Of a stretch of DNA of 64,000 nt, positions 17,381 through 27,811 are shown one piece after another. Location of the stretch: assembly GCF_000315485.1 (NCBI RefSeq), contig NZ_JH992940.1, forward strand, positions 1,748,816 through 1,812,815, written 5' to 3'. Both the position numbers and the translations under genes were made by a program. The stretch comes from Bacteroides oleiciplenus YIT 12058. GTDB lineage: Bacteria > Bacteroidota > Bacteroidia > Bacteroidales > Bacteroidaceae. Numbering within the stretch: position 1 is the first letter of the stretch; every line of letters starts with the position of its first letter. The notes beneath the pieces are model-generated. The model did not search any database. It saw nothing but the letters and a program-made list of their open reading frames with translations, and had not been told where the DNA came from.

Positions 17381-19390
17381 TTAAGCAGGCTCAAAACTAA
17401 TGGCTTGTCCGCCACCTCTTGCCATGTTAATAGTCAGAGTATCGTTAGCAGTCACCAGTTTCTCAATAATTTCATAAGCCGTAGGATTAAGCTCCCAGTC
17501 TGTATCGGTCCCATCGGCATAGATTACAGCACGATATACTCTATCCTTTTCCAAAAAATCCAATTTGACATCTACCTCACGCGCCTCTTCATTCGTTGCG
17601 GCACCCAAGAAATACTTGGCTTTCGCCTTACGGACAATTACCACAAACTCTCCCGGTTCGCCCGCAAGTGCTTCGGACCAGTCACAATCGGCATCAAAGT
17701 CGCGGAAGAACTGGAATGCAGGATGTCCTTCGTAATTCTCTATCATATCGGCCGCCATCTGCAAAGGCGAATACAGTATCACCCAATTAGCAATCTGCTT
17801 TGCCAGCGTAGTATTGATGCGGCAGTCCTTGCTATCCATCATATTCCATTTCTTACGGTAGGGAGATTTTTTAGCACGCTCGTACATGATATCGAATATA
17901 CCCGGAGTATAATCCATCGGACCTGCCAGTAAACGGGTGAAAGGCAACATCACATGATGTTCGGGCGGATTACCTTCGCTCCAAGCATTCCATTCCATAC
18001 CACGGGCGCCTTCGCGGGTCATCATGTTGGGATAAGTGCGGCGGATACCTGTATCTTTAATGGGTTCGTGCACATCGAGAGTGGTATGATATTTTGCGGC
18101 AGTCTCCACCACTTTGCGGTAATGACGCACGTTATATTGTCCATGATGATTATACCCATTGGGAAGTCCGCCGGCGTAACCGGTTTTCACTGAATGAATG
18201 CCCAGGTCAGCATACCATTTATAAGCTTTATCCAGTTGCTTCTCGTAGTTCACGATATTCCCTCCGGTTTCATGGTGTCCGATAATCTCAATACCTTTTT
18301 CTTTGGCATAACGAGCTATCTCATCCATATCGAAATCAGCATAGGGTTTGGTATAATCGAATGCCTGTGTTCCGCCCCAGTTTTCCCAGCCTTCATTCCA
18401 GCCTTCGTACATCACTGCTTCTATGTTATTGGCGGCAGCAAAGTCAATATATCGTTTGGCATTCTCGGTGGTAGCGCCGTGGCGGTCGTTGATTACCCAA
18501 CTTTCCACGCCCAAGTGCATTCCCCACCAGATACCTACATATTTCATCGGACGTATCCAGTCCGTAGTTTCCAGTACACAAGGTTCATTCAGGTTCAGTA
18601 TAAGACCTGAATTTATCAGTCCTACAGCTTTCGGAGCAATCTGTATAGTGCGCCAGGGAGTTTTAAAACTTCCACCGGCTATGCGGACTTTTATACCATC
18701 CGGCCAGGGAGCCAGTTCGGATTTGAAGTTACAATCTCCGGCATTCTTCAGCGTCATCTCCGGGAAGTCCGTCAACGCAGCTTCGTGAATACTGGCATAC
18801 ACGCCTCCTGCCTTAAAGGTCATAGGAGTATTAGCATTCTCTATCCGGCTGACAGGCTGTGTACGATATAGCAATTCATAGGTTTCGTAATTGGCAGGTA
18901 TGGACCATGAAGTGCCATCCTGTGCTATATTGAACGCAGTCAGTTCGTCCGTCACAAGAATACTGTCTGCTCCGGGTACTTCATACTCGTAGCGGAATCC
19001 TAATCCATCATCGAAAACACGGAAGCGCAGGGTTAATTTTGTCTTTGCCGTATCGGACAAATGAACAGCCATTTCGTTGTAATGATTACGAATGGTTTTG
19101 TTTTCGCCCCAAGGTTGTGTCCAGACTTCGTCCTGAGTAGTGAAATCGGTGCCGGTCAAGTGAAAGTTCTCGGATAAGTTTACACCATTTTCTGCAAGAA
19201 ACCCCAAAAGAGAAGGGTCAATGAAGGTCGTGTCGTTCACATCCACCCGATAAGCCATACGGCTATTCTCATCCAGAACGAATACCAGCCGGATATGTCC
19301 GTCGGGCGAAGCAACCTCTGTGGGCTTGGGAGCCGTGCAACTTGCCAGGATTAAAAAAGATAGTATTGTGTATATAAGATATCGTTTCAT
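17381..19390 (-). CDS. GH97 alpha-glucosidase-type glycoside hydrolase, lipoprotein
   Basis: 669 residues, lipobox FLILASC at the N-terminus. The beta-sandwich/TIM-barrel GH97 family includes SusB. The segments GHHETGGNIVNYE, DVHEPIKDTGIRRTYPN and MTREGARGMEWNAW hold the glutamates used by inverting GH97 alpha-glucosidases; retaining members differ at the second of these. A role in removing glucose from immature glucosylated high-mannose N-glycans would fit the PUL but is inference. It opens the downstream PUL unit, 80 bases after the GH18 gene and past a terminator/attenuator. Confidence 0.9.
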   Translation of the reverse strand: MKRYLIYTILSFLILASCTAPKPTEVASPDGHIRLVFVLDENSRMAYRVDVNDTTFIDPSLLGFLAENGVNLSENFHLTGTDFTTQDEVWTQPWGENKTIRNHYNEMAVHLSDTAKTKLTLRFRVFDDGLGFRYEYEVPGADSILVTDELTAFNIAQDGTSWSIPANYETYELLYRTQPVSRIENANTPMTFKAGGVYASIHEAALTDFPEMTLKNAGDCNFKSELAPWPDGIKVRIAGGSFKTPWRTIQIAPKAVGLINSGLILNLNEPCVLETTDWIRPMKYVGIWWGMHLGVESWVINDRHGATTENAKRYIDFAAANNIEAVMYEGWNEGWENWGGTQAFDYTKPYADFDMDEIARYAKEKGIEIIGHHETGGNIVNYEKQLDKAYKWYADLGIHSVKTGYAGGLPNGYNHHGQYNVRHYRKVVETAAKYHTTLDVHEPIKDTGIRRTYPNMMTREGARGMEWNAWSEGNPPEHHVMLPFTRLLAGPMDYTPGIFDIMYERAKKSPYRKKWNMMDSKDCRINTTLAKQIANWVILYSPLQMAADMIENYEGHPAFQFFRDFDADCDWSEALAGEPGEFVVIVRKAKAKYFLGAATNEEAREVDVKLDFLEKDRVYRAVIYADGTDTDWELNPTAYEIIEKLVTANDTLTINMARGGGQAISFEPA

Positions 19391-19423
19391 ACGTTGGGGG
19401 TCTTTTAAACTTGGTGATATAAT

Positions 19424-19460
19424 TAAAAGAGCCTCACCCTGATGCCAAGACGAGGCTCTC
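19424..19460 (-). terminator. Terminator or attenuator between the susCD block and the GH97 block
   Basis: AGAGCCTC (19428-19435) pairs with GAGGCTCT (19452-19459); in the leftward RNA a U-run follows. It lies just past the GH18 stop (19470) and 34 bases before the GH97 start, so it probably lowers read-through from the surface genes into the periplasmic and cytoplasmic enzyme genes. Confidence 0.7.
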
Positions 19461-19469
19461 TCTGTGCTT

Positions 19470-21461
19470 TTACCTCTTAGTTAAAGTATAGTTCTCTGAA
19501 ACATGATACTTCACCTCCATGTGGGGAGGAACCAGTTTGCCATCTTCTTCATAGCATGGGTCGATAGCCCAACGGTTACCCGCACCATTTATCTGGAGTT
19601 TTCTTGAACTGATGCTACCTTTCATAGGAATAGCATAATCATCACCATCATAGAAGTTCCATACATTTATCTTTCCATAGGTTCCCCAAAGCATTCTCCA
19701 TGTAATTGGGTCTGCTTCATCTGCTTCGTGGATTGTCTGCGGAACGGGAATAGAAATAGAACCGTCATAGTCATTATACTCCATTACCAGCGGGTATTTA
19801 TCTGTGATTTCAGGATATGTACCCCAACCATATACATAGAAGCTCTTTCCTGCCTCTTTCTCTTCAATGCGGATATCAAACGTCTGAGAGCCTCCCCAAT
19901 CCCACCATCTGGGATTGTTTTCTTCATCTATGTATACATAGAGTGAGTTGCTGGAAGTGGCATCCCATTCACCCAGATAAGACTCATAAATTGATCTCAT
20001 TCCTTCTATCGGAGACAGACCTGTACGGGAATAACAATAACCACTCCACTCTACTTTATCTTCATACAGAATATTACCTATCGCCGTAAAGTAAGGACTG
20101 TAATCATAATCTTGAGATTTGATATCATAGAATACTTGCAGACCATAGCCTGAGTCTTTCATATCCCGTATATAATCTTCATTAAATCGAGCCCATCCTC
20201 CATTTAACTCTGTCCCTATTCTCAAAGGAGTAGGGCAATACTTCGCTTTAGGCAGCCCATCAAAGTTAGCCTCACGACCTTTTGTGTTCGGATAGCTTGC
20301 TTGATTCTGATAGTATCCATACGTCATATAATCTACCAATTCACCAATCTTTTTACCTTCCACGGTTCCATTGGGAGAATCTTTAAAGCTACCCAGGTAT
20401 TCGTAGATGCCAAGTAATTTATCAGGCATCGCCTGGCGGCACTCGTAAATCAGACGGGCATAGTTTTCGCGTGAACGCTTCTCAAATCCCGGGCTCGGAT
20501 TAGTTTGGTAATCAGTGTATTCATCATCAAAGTCCACTCCGTCCAAACCGTAAATGTCCATGTAAGCTTTCAACTCTTTGGCAAAATCAGCAGCCGCAGC
20601 CTGAGAAAGATTTCCCATACCAGCCTCGTCATGGTTGCCCAAAATCGTCATATTCACCTTAATACCTTTAGCCTGCAAAGGGCGAATAATCTTATCGGCA
20701 TTCTGCAAAAGATAAGACACTTGTTCATTGCAAAAGACATGCACACGCCCGGTTTTAGAATCGACATTGATGTTAGCCGCAAAGATGCTGACGATATCGA
20801 AGAAAGCGGTTCCATCCTTAGCCATCGTATATTCACCACAATTCAGGATATTTTCATTATTCACCTCTACAAAACAAAGAGTTTTAATGTCTCGTTCGGT
20901 TGTGCGTACAGGATATGCCGGTTGCGGTTTTACTAAATAAATATAAGTCTGATTGTTAGTAGAAACAGTTGCACCACCGTCTGCCGTAGCCGAAATAGCC
21001 ACAGCGTAAGTTGAACCTATTGTACCGCCCGCATTGATATTCAATTCCACTGAAGCAGACTTCTTTTCACCGGCTTTCACCGTTACCTTGCCACCATTAG
21101 CCAAGTTTAATTTATCAACCGGATACATTTCGTAAGATGTATTATTGGCTTCATTATATGCTACCAAAGCATCTTTATCTATTTTAAAGGTCACCGTAAC
21201 ATCCTGTTCCGCAGCTTTAGTCAATTCAAAGAAAAGATGTCCCGTTCCCGCTTTATCTCCAAATAAAGAAATCGGAGTAAGTTCACGCGCTCCGGCTGCA
21301 GATCTTACATAGCCATATACGCCGTCTACAGTCTCTAACTTGTCAGTAGGTCCACTTATTGTAAGGTCATCTTCACAGCCGATAAAGACTGTTCCGGTGC
21401 ATACAAACGTGGCAGCCACCAAACTTAATTTTATATTATTCAGATATTTCATAATAAGCAT
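19470..21461 (-). CDS. GH18 endo-beta-N-acetylglucosaminidase with N-terminal DUF1735 domain
   Basis: 663 residues, lipoprotein (VFIGCEDD; Met4 is the likelier start). Residues ~35-180 form a beta-sandwich of the DUF1735 type. Residues ~190-480 are a GH18 barrel with LDGVDFDDEYTDY, in which D307, D310, D312 and E314 give the full DxxDxDxE motif. The C-terminal ~170 residues are a further beta-rich domain. This matches B. thetaiotaomicron BT3987, a surface enzyme that cuts the chitobiose core of high-mannose N-glycans. It is the committing enzyme of this PUL, 27 bases after the LamG protein gene. Confidence 0.9.
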   Translation of the reverse strand: MLIMKYLNNIKLSLVAATFVCTGTVFIGCEDDLTISGPTDKLETVDGVYGYVRSAAGARELTPISLFGDKAGTGHLFFELTKAAEQDVTVTFKIDKDALVAYNEANNTSYEMYPVDKLNLANGGKVTVKAGEKKSASVELNINAGGTIGSTYAVAISATADGGATVSTNNQTYIYLVKPQPAYPVRTTERDIKTLCFVEVNNENILNCGEYTMAKDGTAFFDIVSIFAANINVDSKTGRVHVFCNEQVSYLLQNADKIIRPLQAKGIKVNMTILGNHDEAGMGNLSQAAAADFAKELKAYMDIYGLDGVDFDDEYTDYQTNPSPGFEKRSRENYARLIYECRQAMPDKLLGIYEYLGSFKDSPNGTVEGKKIGELVDYMTYGYYQNQASYPNTKGREANFDGLPKAKYCPTPLRIGTELNGGWARFNEDYIRDMKDSGYGLQVFYDIKSQDYDYSPYFTAIGNILYEDKVEWSGYCYSRTGLSPIEGMRSIYESYLGEWDATSSNSLYVYIDEENNPRWWDWGGSQTFDIRIEEKEAGKSFYVYGWGTYPEITDKYPLVMEYNDYDGSISIPVPQTIHEADEADPITWRMLWGTYGKINVWNFYDGDDYAIPMKGSISSRKLQINGAGNRWAIDPCYEEDGKLVPPHMEVKYHVSENYTLTKR

Positions 21462-21488
21462 CTGTTTTTTTATTTAAAGAAAAATGAT

Positions 21489-22634
21489 TTATTTCTCAGG
21501 TAATGCCACTTCAACCCAGGAAATCGGGTCTAAAGCCATTCCATTATTTCCGTTACCGGTGTAGTCAGTAACTGTCTGACCTGTTCCTTCATCAAACTTC
21601 CAGTAAGCCGCCAGTCCTTCCGAATCCGGTTCCACCAAATAAAAATGGTTTTTCGCATTGATTTCGTCCGCAGTCAATACTCTGTTCCAGATGCGGCATT
21701 CTGAAATTTCACCTTCCAACCAACGGTCACGGTTATAAGAATGGCCAATCCAGAAACCATTACCTTCATCAGTCATAGTTTGTCCCCAGTTTACAGCACC
21801 ACAATCTACTGTATCTTCCAACTTATTTTTACCATTAATATAAACTATCATCTTCTTGGCATCTGCATCATAAGTTACGGCAATATGTACCCACTCTCCC
21901 GTAGGAATAGACAAATCGGCAGAGGTTACGTTGTGATCCGGGTTAGCAATCTGTAACTGATTCTGCGGAATACCGGCATCTCCGATACGAATCAAGAAGC
22001 CTCCTTCAATACCCATAATCGTTGTAAGCATCTTGTCGAACTTACTGACACGAATCAGAGCTTCAGCTGTCAACTGTCTCAGATTATTAGCCACTTCCGG
22101 TTTCTTCCAATCTACATGAATAGAATTTTTGGTAATGTTACCCACTACATTAATCAATGCAGCCCCCTTCAAAACATAATACATGGTACGTGCACTTTGC
22201 AAAACATCAATACCTGCCTGTTCAATGGTTACGGGCAACACATATATCTGTTCGCTATCCAGATTTAACAGATTCTTGAATTTAACCATTACAGCTTCCG
22301 AGGTAACAGTACCTGCCGGAATAACAAGTTCCGTATTCTCCAAAGAATAGTATTCCGCCGGTAAGCCCTGAGCCTTATCATAATAAGCGGCATTATACAT
22401 TTCAACCAAAGACATATCGGCCTTTAAAGACACGTTTATATCCTTTTCTTCAGGTTTAGCCAAAGCTAATTGGAATTGACCTTCCGCCGTTTCTGTCTTC
22501 AGCAATACAGTGCTAGCCTTGACAGAAGTGCTTATATACACACGATTATCGAAATTCTCAGTATCATCACTGCAAGCTACAAACATCCCAGCTAATAATG
22601 CTATTGATACTAAATATAAGTTTTTCAGTTTCAT
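21489..22634 (-). CDS. DUF1735 and LamG-domain surface glycan-binding lipoprotein
   Basis: 381 residues. The lipobox LLAGMFVACSDD is at residues ~14-23. Residues ~30-150 are DUF1735-like (EDINVSLKADMSLVEMYNAAYYD...). Residues ~165-381 are a LamG/concanavalin-type domain (EGGFLIRIGDAG, GEWVHIAVTYDADAKKMIVYINGK, GEISECRIWNRVLTADEI). No catalytic residues are seen. It corresponds to the BT3986-type protein of high-mannose N-glycan PULs and probably holds glycoprotein substrate at the surface next to SusCD and the endoglycosidase. Confidence 0.85.
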   Translation of the reverse strand: MKLKNLYLVSIALLAGMFVACSDDTENFDNRVYISTSVKASTVLLKTETAEGQFQLALAKPEEKDINVSLKADMSLVEMYNAAYYDKAQGLPAEYYSLENTELVIPAGTVTSEAVMVKFKNLLNLDSEQIYVLPVTIEQAGIDVLQSARTMYYVLKGAALINVVGNITKNSIHVDWKKPEVANNLRQLTAEALIRVSKFDKMLTTIMGIEGGFLIRIGDAGIPQNQLQIANPDHNVTSADLSIPTGEWVHIAVTYDADAKKMIVYINGKNKLEDTVDCGAVNWGQTMTDEGNGFWIGHSYNRDRWLEGEISECRIWNRVLTADEINAKNHFYLVEPDSEGLAAYWKFDEGTGQTVTDYTGNGNNGMALDPISWVEVALPEK

Positions 22635-22646
22635 AATATTATTCTT

Positions 22647-23660
22647 TTATTTACGAGGAGAAGGATTCATAATATTAATAGCCTCTTTCACATATGGATA
22701 TATAGCATCGGCATTATAATAGTCATTCTGAATGTTATATATCGCAATACCAGCTTTGGTATAGTCAGCAGAGGATTCCGTAATCCAATAGGCAGCTTCT
22801 TTAATAGCTCTTGCCTTATCATAAAATCCGGTTTTGGTGTCGGCAGCATCCATAGAGACAGTCGAAACCGCCACTACGAAACGGTCTGTCGGAGTACTTG
22901 CTGAAAGCATAGCCTGACGTGCCACTACTGATAACTTTTCAACAGCATCTACATCATCCGTCGCCAGAATGATGTGGCGGCATTCTGTCAGTACAGACTG
23001 GCCTATCAGATTCTCCGGATAGCCCTGGAAAGTCAAAAACTTAGTTGTATTGGCTTGTTTCCATGCCATAACAGCTCCCCAGAAAATATCTTGATTCGCC
23101 TTGGCTTCTTCCTTATCAGCCGCAGACATATAAATAGGATTTTTTCCTTTATATTCCGCAATTATACCGTCAAAAGAAGATTCATAACTTATCAGTCTGT
23201 CTACTTCTGCTTTCAGATAAGTACTAAAGACACCTGTCTCTACACCCTCCTTCACTTTATCCGTATATTCTTTCTGTATCCGGTCAAAACTGATTGTATA
23301 AACCACTTTTGTACCTTTTCTACGTACAGCAGCCATATCTGCCAACTCAAATTCAGCCAAATCCGCCGGATACATCATCGAAACAACATCCAAGCTGTCG
23401 GGAATATCTGAAATGTGATGAGCACGACTGTAAGGTGCTTTTACACTATTGTCAAACCATGCATATGCCACCTTATGATCGTCAGAACTTTTATATGCAT
23501 TCAAGTTCTCCAAATATTTGGCATAAAGTTCCGGACTCTGTTCTTCGAGTCCCGGGCGATTGATATCAATACTTTCAACATCAGTACATGATACCAACAA
23601 AGCCATAGTCAATATGGGAAGCAACGCTCCGAATATCTTATTACTTTTATTTCTTTTCAT
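22647..23660 (-). CDS. GH18-like lipoprotein lacking the catalytic motif, probable glycan-binding protein
   Basis: 337 residues from the Met at 23660; an upstream in-frame Met at 23735 would overlap susD and lacks a signal peptide at the end. The lipobox is TMALLVSC. The fold resembles GH18 (KVAYAWFDN strand, KVVYTISF strand, ILATDDVDA strand), but the strand-4 position, where the catalytic DxxDxDxE should be, reads SFDGIIAEYKG with only one acidic side chain in place. It is likely an inactive, binding-only relative of the endoglycosidase, as in the BT3985 position of B. thetaiotaomicron. It lies 25 bases after susD. Confidence 0.8.
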   Translation of the reverse strand: MKRNKSNKIFGALLPILTMALLVSCTDVESIDINRPGLEEQSPELYAKYLENLNAYKSSDDHKVAYAWFDNSVKAPYSRAHHISDIPDSLDVVSMMYPADLAEFELADMAAVRRKGTKVVYTISFDRIQKEYTDKVKEGVETGVFSTYLKAEVDRLISYESSFDGIIAEYKGKNPIYMSAADKEEAKANQDIFWGAVMAWKQANTTKFLTFQGYPENLIGQSVLTECRHIILATDDVDAVEKLSVVARQAMLSASTPTDRFVVAVSTVSMDAADTKTGFYDKARAIKEAAYWITESSADYTKAGIAIYNIQNDYYNADAIYPYVKEAINIMNPSPRK

Positions 23661-23685
23661 ACTATTCAATGATTGTTTTGAGTAA

Positions 23686-25308
23686 TTATTTAGCAGGCTT
23701 ACAATCCCACCAGATTCGGGTTGCCATTGTATCACCTTTCTTATTACTTGATTCCTTAGTCAGTATAGAAACAGCGGCATCCAAATTTTCTCCATTCTCA
23801 CGATACTCATCAGCAGGATAAGATAAACGACGCGCTCCCTCGGCATCATCCACTACCCCATCACTTAGATTGTGCATCGCAGGCATCAACTTAGGATATC
23901 CTGTACGACGATATTCCGACCATGCTTCCATAGTACTCGGAAAGATAGCAATCCACTTCTGAGTAATGATTCTTTCCAGCTTTGTTTCAAAATCTGCCGC
24001 ATCATCCCAAGCAACAGTTATCGTAGAATTAGTAGAACCTGAGTAATCATATTTCTGACCATCTTCTCCCTTCAAAGGATCTTTATAGACAGTTGGTAAT
24101 CCTGTAGAATTAGTCAGATAAGTAGAAGCACCAGATACACCACGTTCATCAAAAGAAAGACTAACAGCTTCTTCATACAGCGCTTTAGCCGTTCCTCCCA
24201 TATTCCACCCACGAAGAGCACCTTCTGCCCGCAAGAAAGTGACTTCTGAAGCCGGGAAGATAAGCATATTATCACTCACCGTCACCTTCATACAAGAATA
24301 ACCTTGAGACCATGAATTATACTGTCCTTGTCTGATACCACGACGCAAACCAACATAGTCTTCCGTACCTTTATAAGGTCCTTTCGTAGCAAACGTAGAC
24401 TTATCATAGTAGACTTCACGACGAGGATCACTATAGCCATTCATGTAGCAAACCAAATCAGCAGAAATACGAGCATCACCCCAGTTTGGCATAAAACGTT
24501 CCCATGGATTGTGATCCACAACTTTATGGTAAGCACCATCTGTACTTGCAGTCATTACACCGATTTCCGAATTAACCGCTTCTTCAGCTTTCTGCTTTGC
24601 CAGACTCTCGTTAACGTATACAATACGCATAGCCATACGAAGTTTCACGGAATTAGCAAACTTAGCCCATGCTTTGGTATTACCACCATAGATACGGTCG
24701 CCACTGGAATTGAAATTCTGAGCAGAATAAGTAGTAAGTACATCTATAATGTTATCCAAATCTTCAAACATTTTCTTGTAAACCTGTTCCTGAGAATCGT
24801 AGCCTGATTTCAAAGCATCGTTTACACCCACCTGAGAATAGGGAATTGGTCCATATGTATCAGTCACACGTAGCATAGTGCAAATGCGGTATAACTCTGC
24901 TAATGAGAGATATACTTCATCCTCACATTGCTCTTTCAACTGAAAGTAGTTAGGATAGAATTTATCGTAAAAATCAGCAAAAGGAATTCTTAACCAAGCC
25001 TCAGACGGATTGTAAGTTGCAAAACGTCCCGACCAGCCGGTACCTAAGTTAGAATCTGCCACGTAACCGGAAAATCCGCCTGGCATCAAACAATCTACAT
25101 ATTGGGAGAAATTTTCCTGTTCAGGCATCATCACATCCTGCATATTCAGTAAAAGTGCACTAAACAAGTAATCGTCCGGCAACATCTGATCCAAATCCGG
25201 TTCATGAGGATTTTTATTATAATCTATATAATCTCCGGTACAAGCCACGCTACCGAACAATATTGTTCCCGCAGCTACGAATTTCGCTATTGTACTATTT
25301 ATTTTCAT
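23686..25308 (-). CDS. SusD/RagB-family outer-membrane lipoprotein
   Basis: 540 residues from the ATG at 25308; a TTG three codons upstream is possible. The lipobox LFGSVACTG is at residues ~17-25. Typical SusD features are the helical TPR-like N-terminal half and the closing EVTFLRAEGALRGWNMGG segment and C-terminal WIAIFPSTMEAWSEYRRTGYPKL. SusD caps the SusC barrel and delivers glycan. Its start is 13 bases after the susC stop, so its expression is presumably polar to the intron insertions in susC unless read from inside. Confidence 0.93.
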   Translation of the reverse strand: MKINSTIAKFVAAGTILFGSVACTGDYIDYNKNPHEPDLDQMLPDDYLFSALLLNMQDVMMPEQENFSQYVDCLMPGGFSGYVADSNLGTGWSGRFATYNPSEAWLRIPFADFYDKFYPNYFQLKEQCEDEVYLSLAELYRICTMLRVTDTYGPIPYSQVGVNDALKSGYDSQEQVYKKMFEDLDNIIDVLTTYSAQNFNSSGDRIYGGNTKAWAKFANSVKLRMAMRIVYVNESLAKQKAEEAVNSEIGVMTASTDGAYHKVVDHNPWERFMPNWGDARISADLVCYMNGYSDPRREVYYDKSTFATKGPYKGTEDYVGLRRGIRQGQYNSWSQGYSCMKVTVSDNMLIFPASEVTFLRAEGALRGWNMGGTAKALYEEAVSLSFDERGVSGASTYLTNSTGLPTVYKDPLKGEDGQKYDYSGSTNSTITVAWDDAADFETKLERIITQKWIAIFPSTMEAWSEYRRTGYPKLMPAMHNLSDGVVDDAEGARRLSYPADEYRENGENLDAAVSILTKESSNKKGDTMATRIWWDCKPAK

Positions 25309-27811
25309 ACTTTTCAAGCTTTTAGAATTTAAGTTTCAAATTGAATCCCACGCTACGCAAACTCGGCATCATGAAATAATCAACTCCTTGATAATAATTA
25401 TTACTTGTAGAAGCTACTGCTTCCGGATCGAAAGGAGCCTTGCTATAAATCATCCACAAATTGCGCCCTACCAATGAGAGGGTGATATCCATCACATTCT
25501 TCAATTTCGCTCTGGGGATAGTATAACTAATGGATGCTTCTTGCAAACGTAAGTTGGTTGCACTATAGGTATACATTTGCGGAATACCACTGTCACCACC
25601 TACTGCCGTATACCACTTTTCCGCATCAACAACGTCTCCACCATTGATCATCACGCCACCATTGTCACGTGCCAGAGCCGAAGCTTCAGATACACCATTA
25701 GCATCAAGAGTAGCCTGTGTAGCCGAGTAAACGATACCACCCAAACGAGCCGTCAGCAAGAAACCAAAACCAAAGTTCTTATATTGAAAATCATTACGCC
25801 ATGCCATATTTGCTTTCGGGAATACAGAACCAAGCTTAATTCCATCTTTCAGACTCTCAGTCTTAACAGAGCCATTGGCATCCACATAAATATTATTGTT
25901 CGCATCACGCTTCAAATCAGACATAGAATAGAGATCGCCCAAAGAACCACCTTCCTTTAATATAAAGTGAGCATTTGACAATCCTTTCATATCCAATTGC
26001 GTCTTAGAAATAACCTCACCAGTCACCGGATGTACATACCCGTCAATCAAGCTGAGGATTTTATTCTTATTGGCACTGAACGTATAATTCGAATTCCAAG
26101 TAAATTTATTCCAAGTATTCTTATAACCTAAAGAAAGTTCAACACCACGGTTACGCACGTTACCAGTCTGTGCATAGAAAGTACTATAGCCTCCGGTAGG
26201 TAGTTCCTGTGTATCCATAGTCTGGTTATAAGTCTTGGTATTGTAAAATGAAATATCCAAGTTAAAGTGTCCTAAGAAACGAGCCGTAAGACCTACCTCC
26301 CAAGAATCGGTACGCTCAGGTTTCAAATCGTACAAAGGATAAGCTGATTTTGTACTATACTTACCTGTAGAACTATCCCATTCGAAAGTAGGATAAGCCA
26401 GAAAACGTTTGAATGGCAAACCTACAGATGCCCATGAAGCACGCAATTTAAGATAAGAAATACTTTCCGGCAAAGTGAATATCTCAGATAAAAGTATAGA
26501 AGCCCCCACTGAAGGATAAAAGAAAGACTTTTGTACCGACTTAGGACCTGCCAATTGTGAAGGCCAGTCATTACGTCCGGTTAATGTCAGGTAGTAAGCA
26601 TTCTTATAACCGACTTCCGCAGAAGCAAAAATTGACTGCGTTTGTTCACGATAACCTGTTTCTTCACGTTTGGTAGTCTGTTTGTCCAACTGAGTTATTG
26701 AGAAGTAGTTAGCCAAACCATCAGCAGGAATAGGACCTTTTACTCCCATCGCTTCAGAATGGGTGTCTGAGTAGGAAGCACCAATATTAGCGGTCAGTCC
26801 CCAATCTTCACCAAAACGTTTATTAATATTAATCAGAAAATCGGCATATGCTTGCTTGTCACGTGTATTAGTCACACCATAATAACCGTTGTCAGAACCT
26901 TCAGCAATAGTCGGCTCTGTTGAAGCATAATATTTCTGAGTATAAGTATTCATTGAGTTGTCAATACGTACACGCCCAGCTATGTTCAACCAATCCAAGA
27001 TATCATAAGACAGAGAAGCACTCAGCATATAACGGTCTTTATCGTTCTCACGCAAATTGCGATAGTTAATCCAGTAAGGATTTTGCAAACGGTATGAGCC
27101 GCCACCTTGCGGCCAATATTGCGTATATAGTTTACGAACAGGATCATATCGTTCAAACATTTTATATTCTTCCCAATCATTACCACGTGGAAATAAATAA
27201 GCGGAAGCTACCGGATTTGCATAAATACCTTGGTTCGTCATATTACGGTCTTTCTGCATAATATATTGCGCACCTACATCCAATTTCATCTTATCATTCA
27301 AGAACTGGGTAGTATTACGGAACGTAAAGTTATAACGTTCGTATTTGTTATTGGGCACAATACCGCGGGAGTTAACAGCAGCAGCTGACAAATAAGTCTG
27401 ATTATGTTCCGACCCAGTAGAAAGTGAAACTGTTTCCGTACCAATAATGCCGGTCTGAAAATAATCATCTTTGGGATTATAACCATAGCGATTACTTGAG
27501 TTTAAGCGAGTTCCCCAACTTCCGTCAGTACCCGATGTACCATACCAATCCTGAAATTTAGGCATTATAAAAGGATTCAACATCTCAGTGTTGCTGGACA
27601 CAGACAAAGACACACGTCCTGCCGCACCTTTCTTAGTAGTAATAACAATGGCACCATTGGAAGCGTTACTACCATATAAGGCAGCAGCAGCGGCACCAGA
27701 CAATACAGACATTGATTCGATGTCGTCCGGATTGATATCAGCGATGGCTTCAGTAGTACCTTGTGAATCAAACTCACTTGAACCACCTGCTGAACTTAAG
27801 CTGTACATAGG

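Noticed and set aside
25322..27808. Stand-alone TonB-dependent receptor starting at an internal Met
   Set aside because: It is exon 2 of susC; the peptide begins inside the plug (PMYSLSS) and joins exactly to the fragment ending at 32646.
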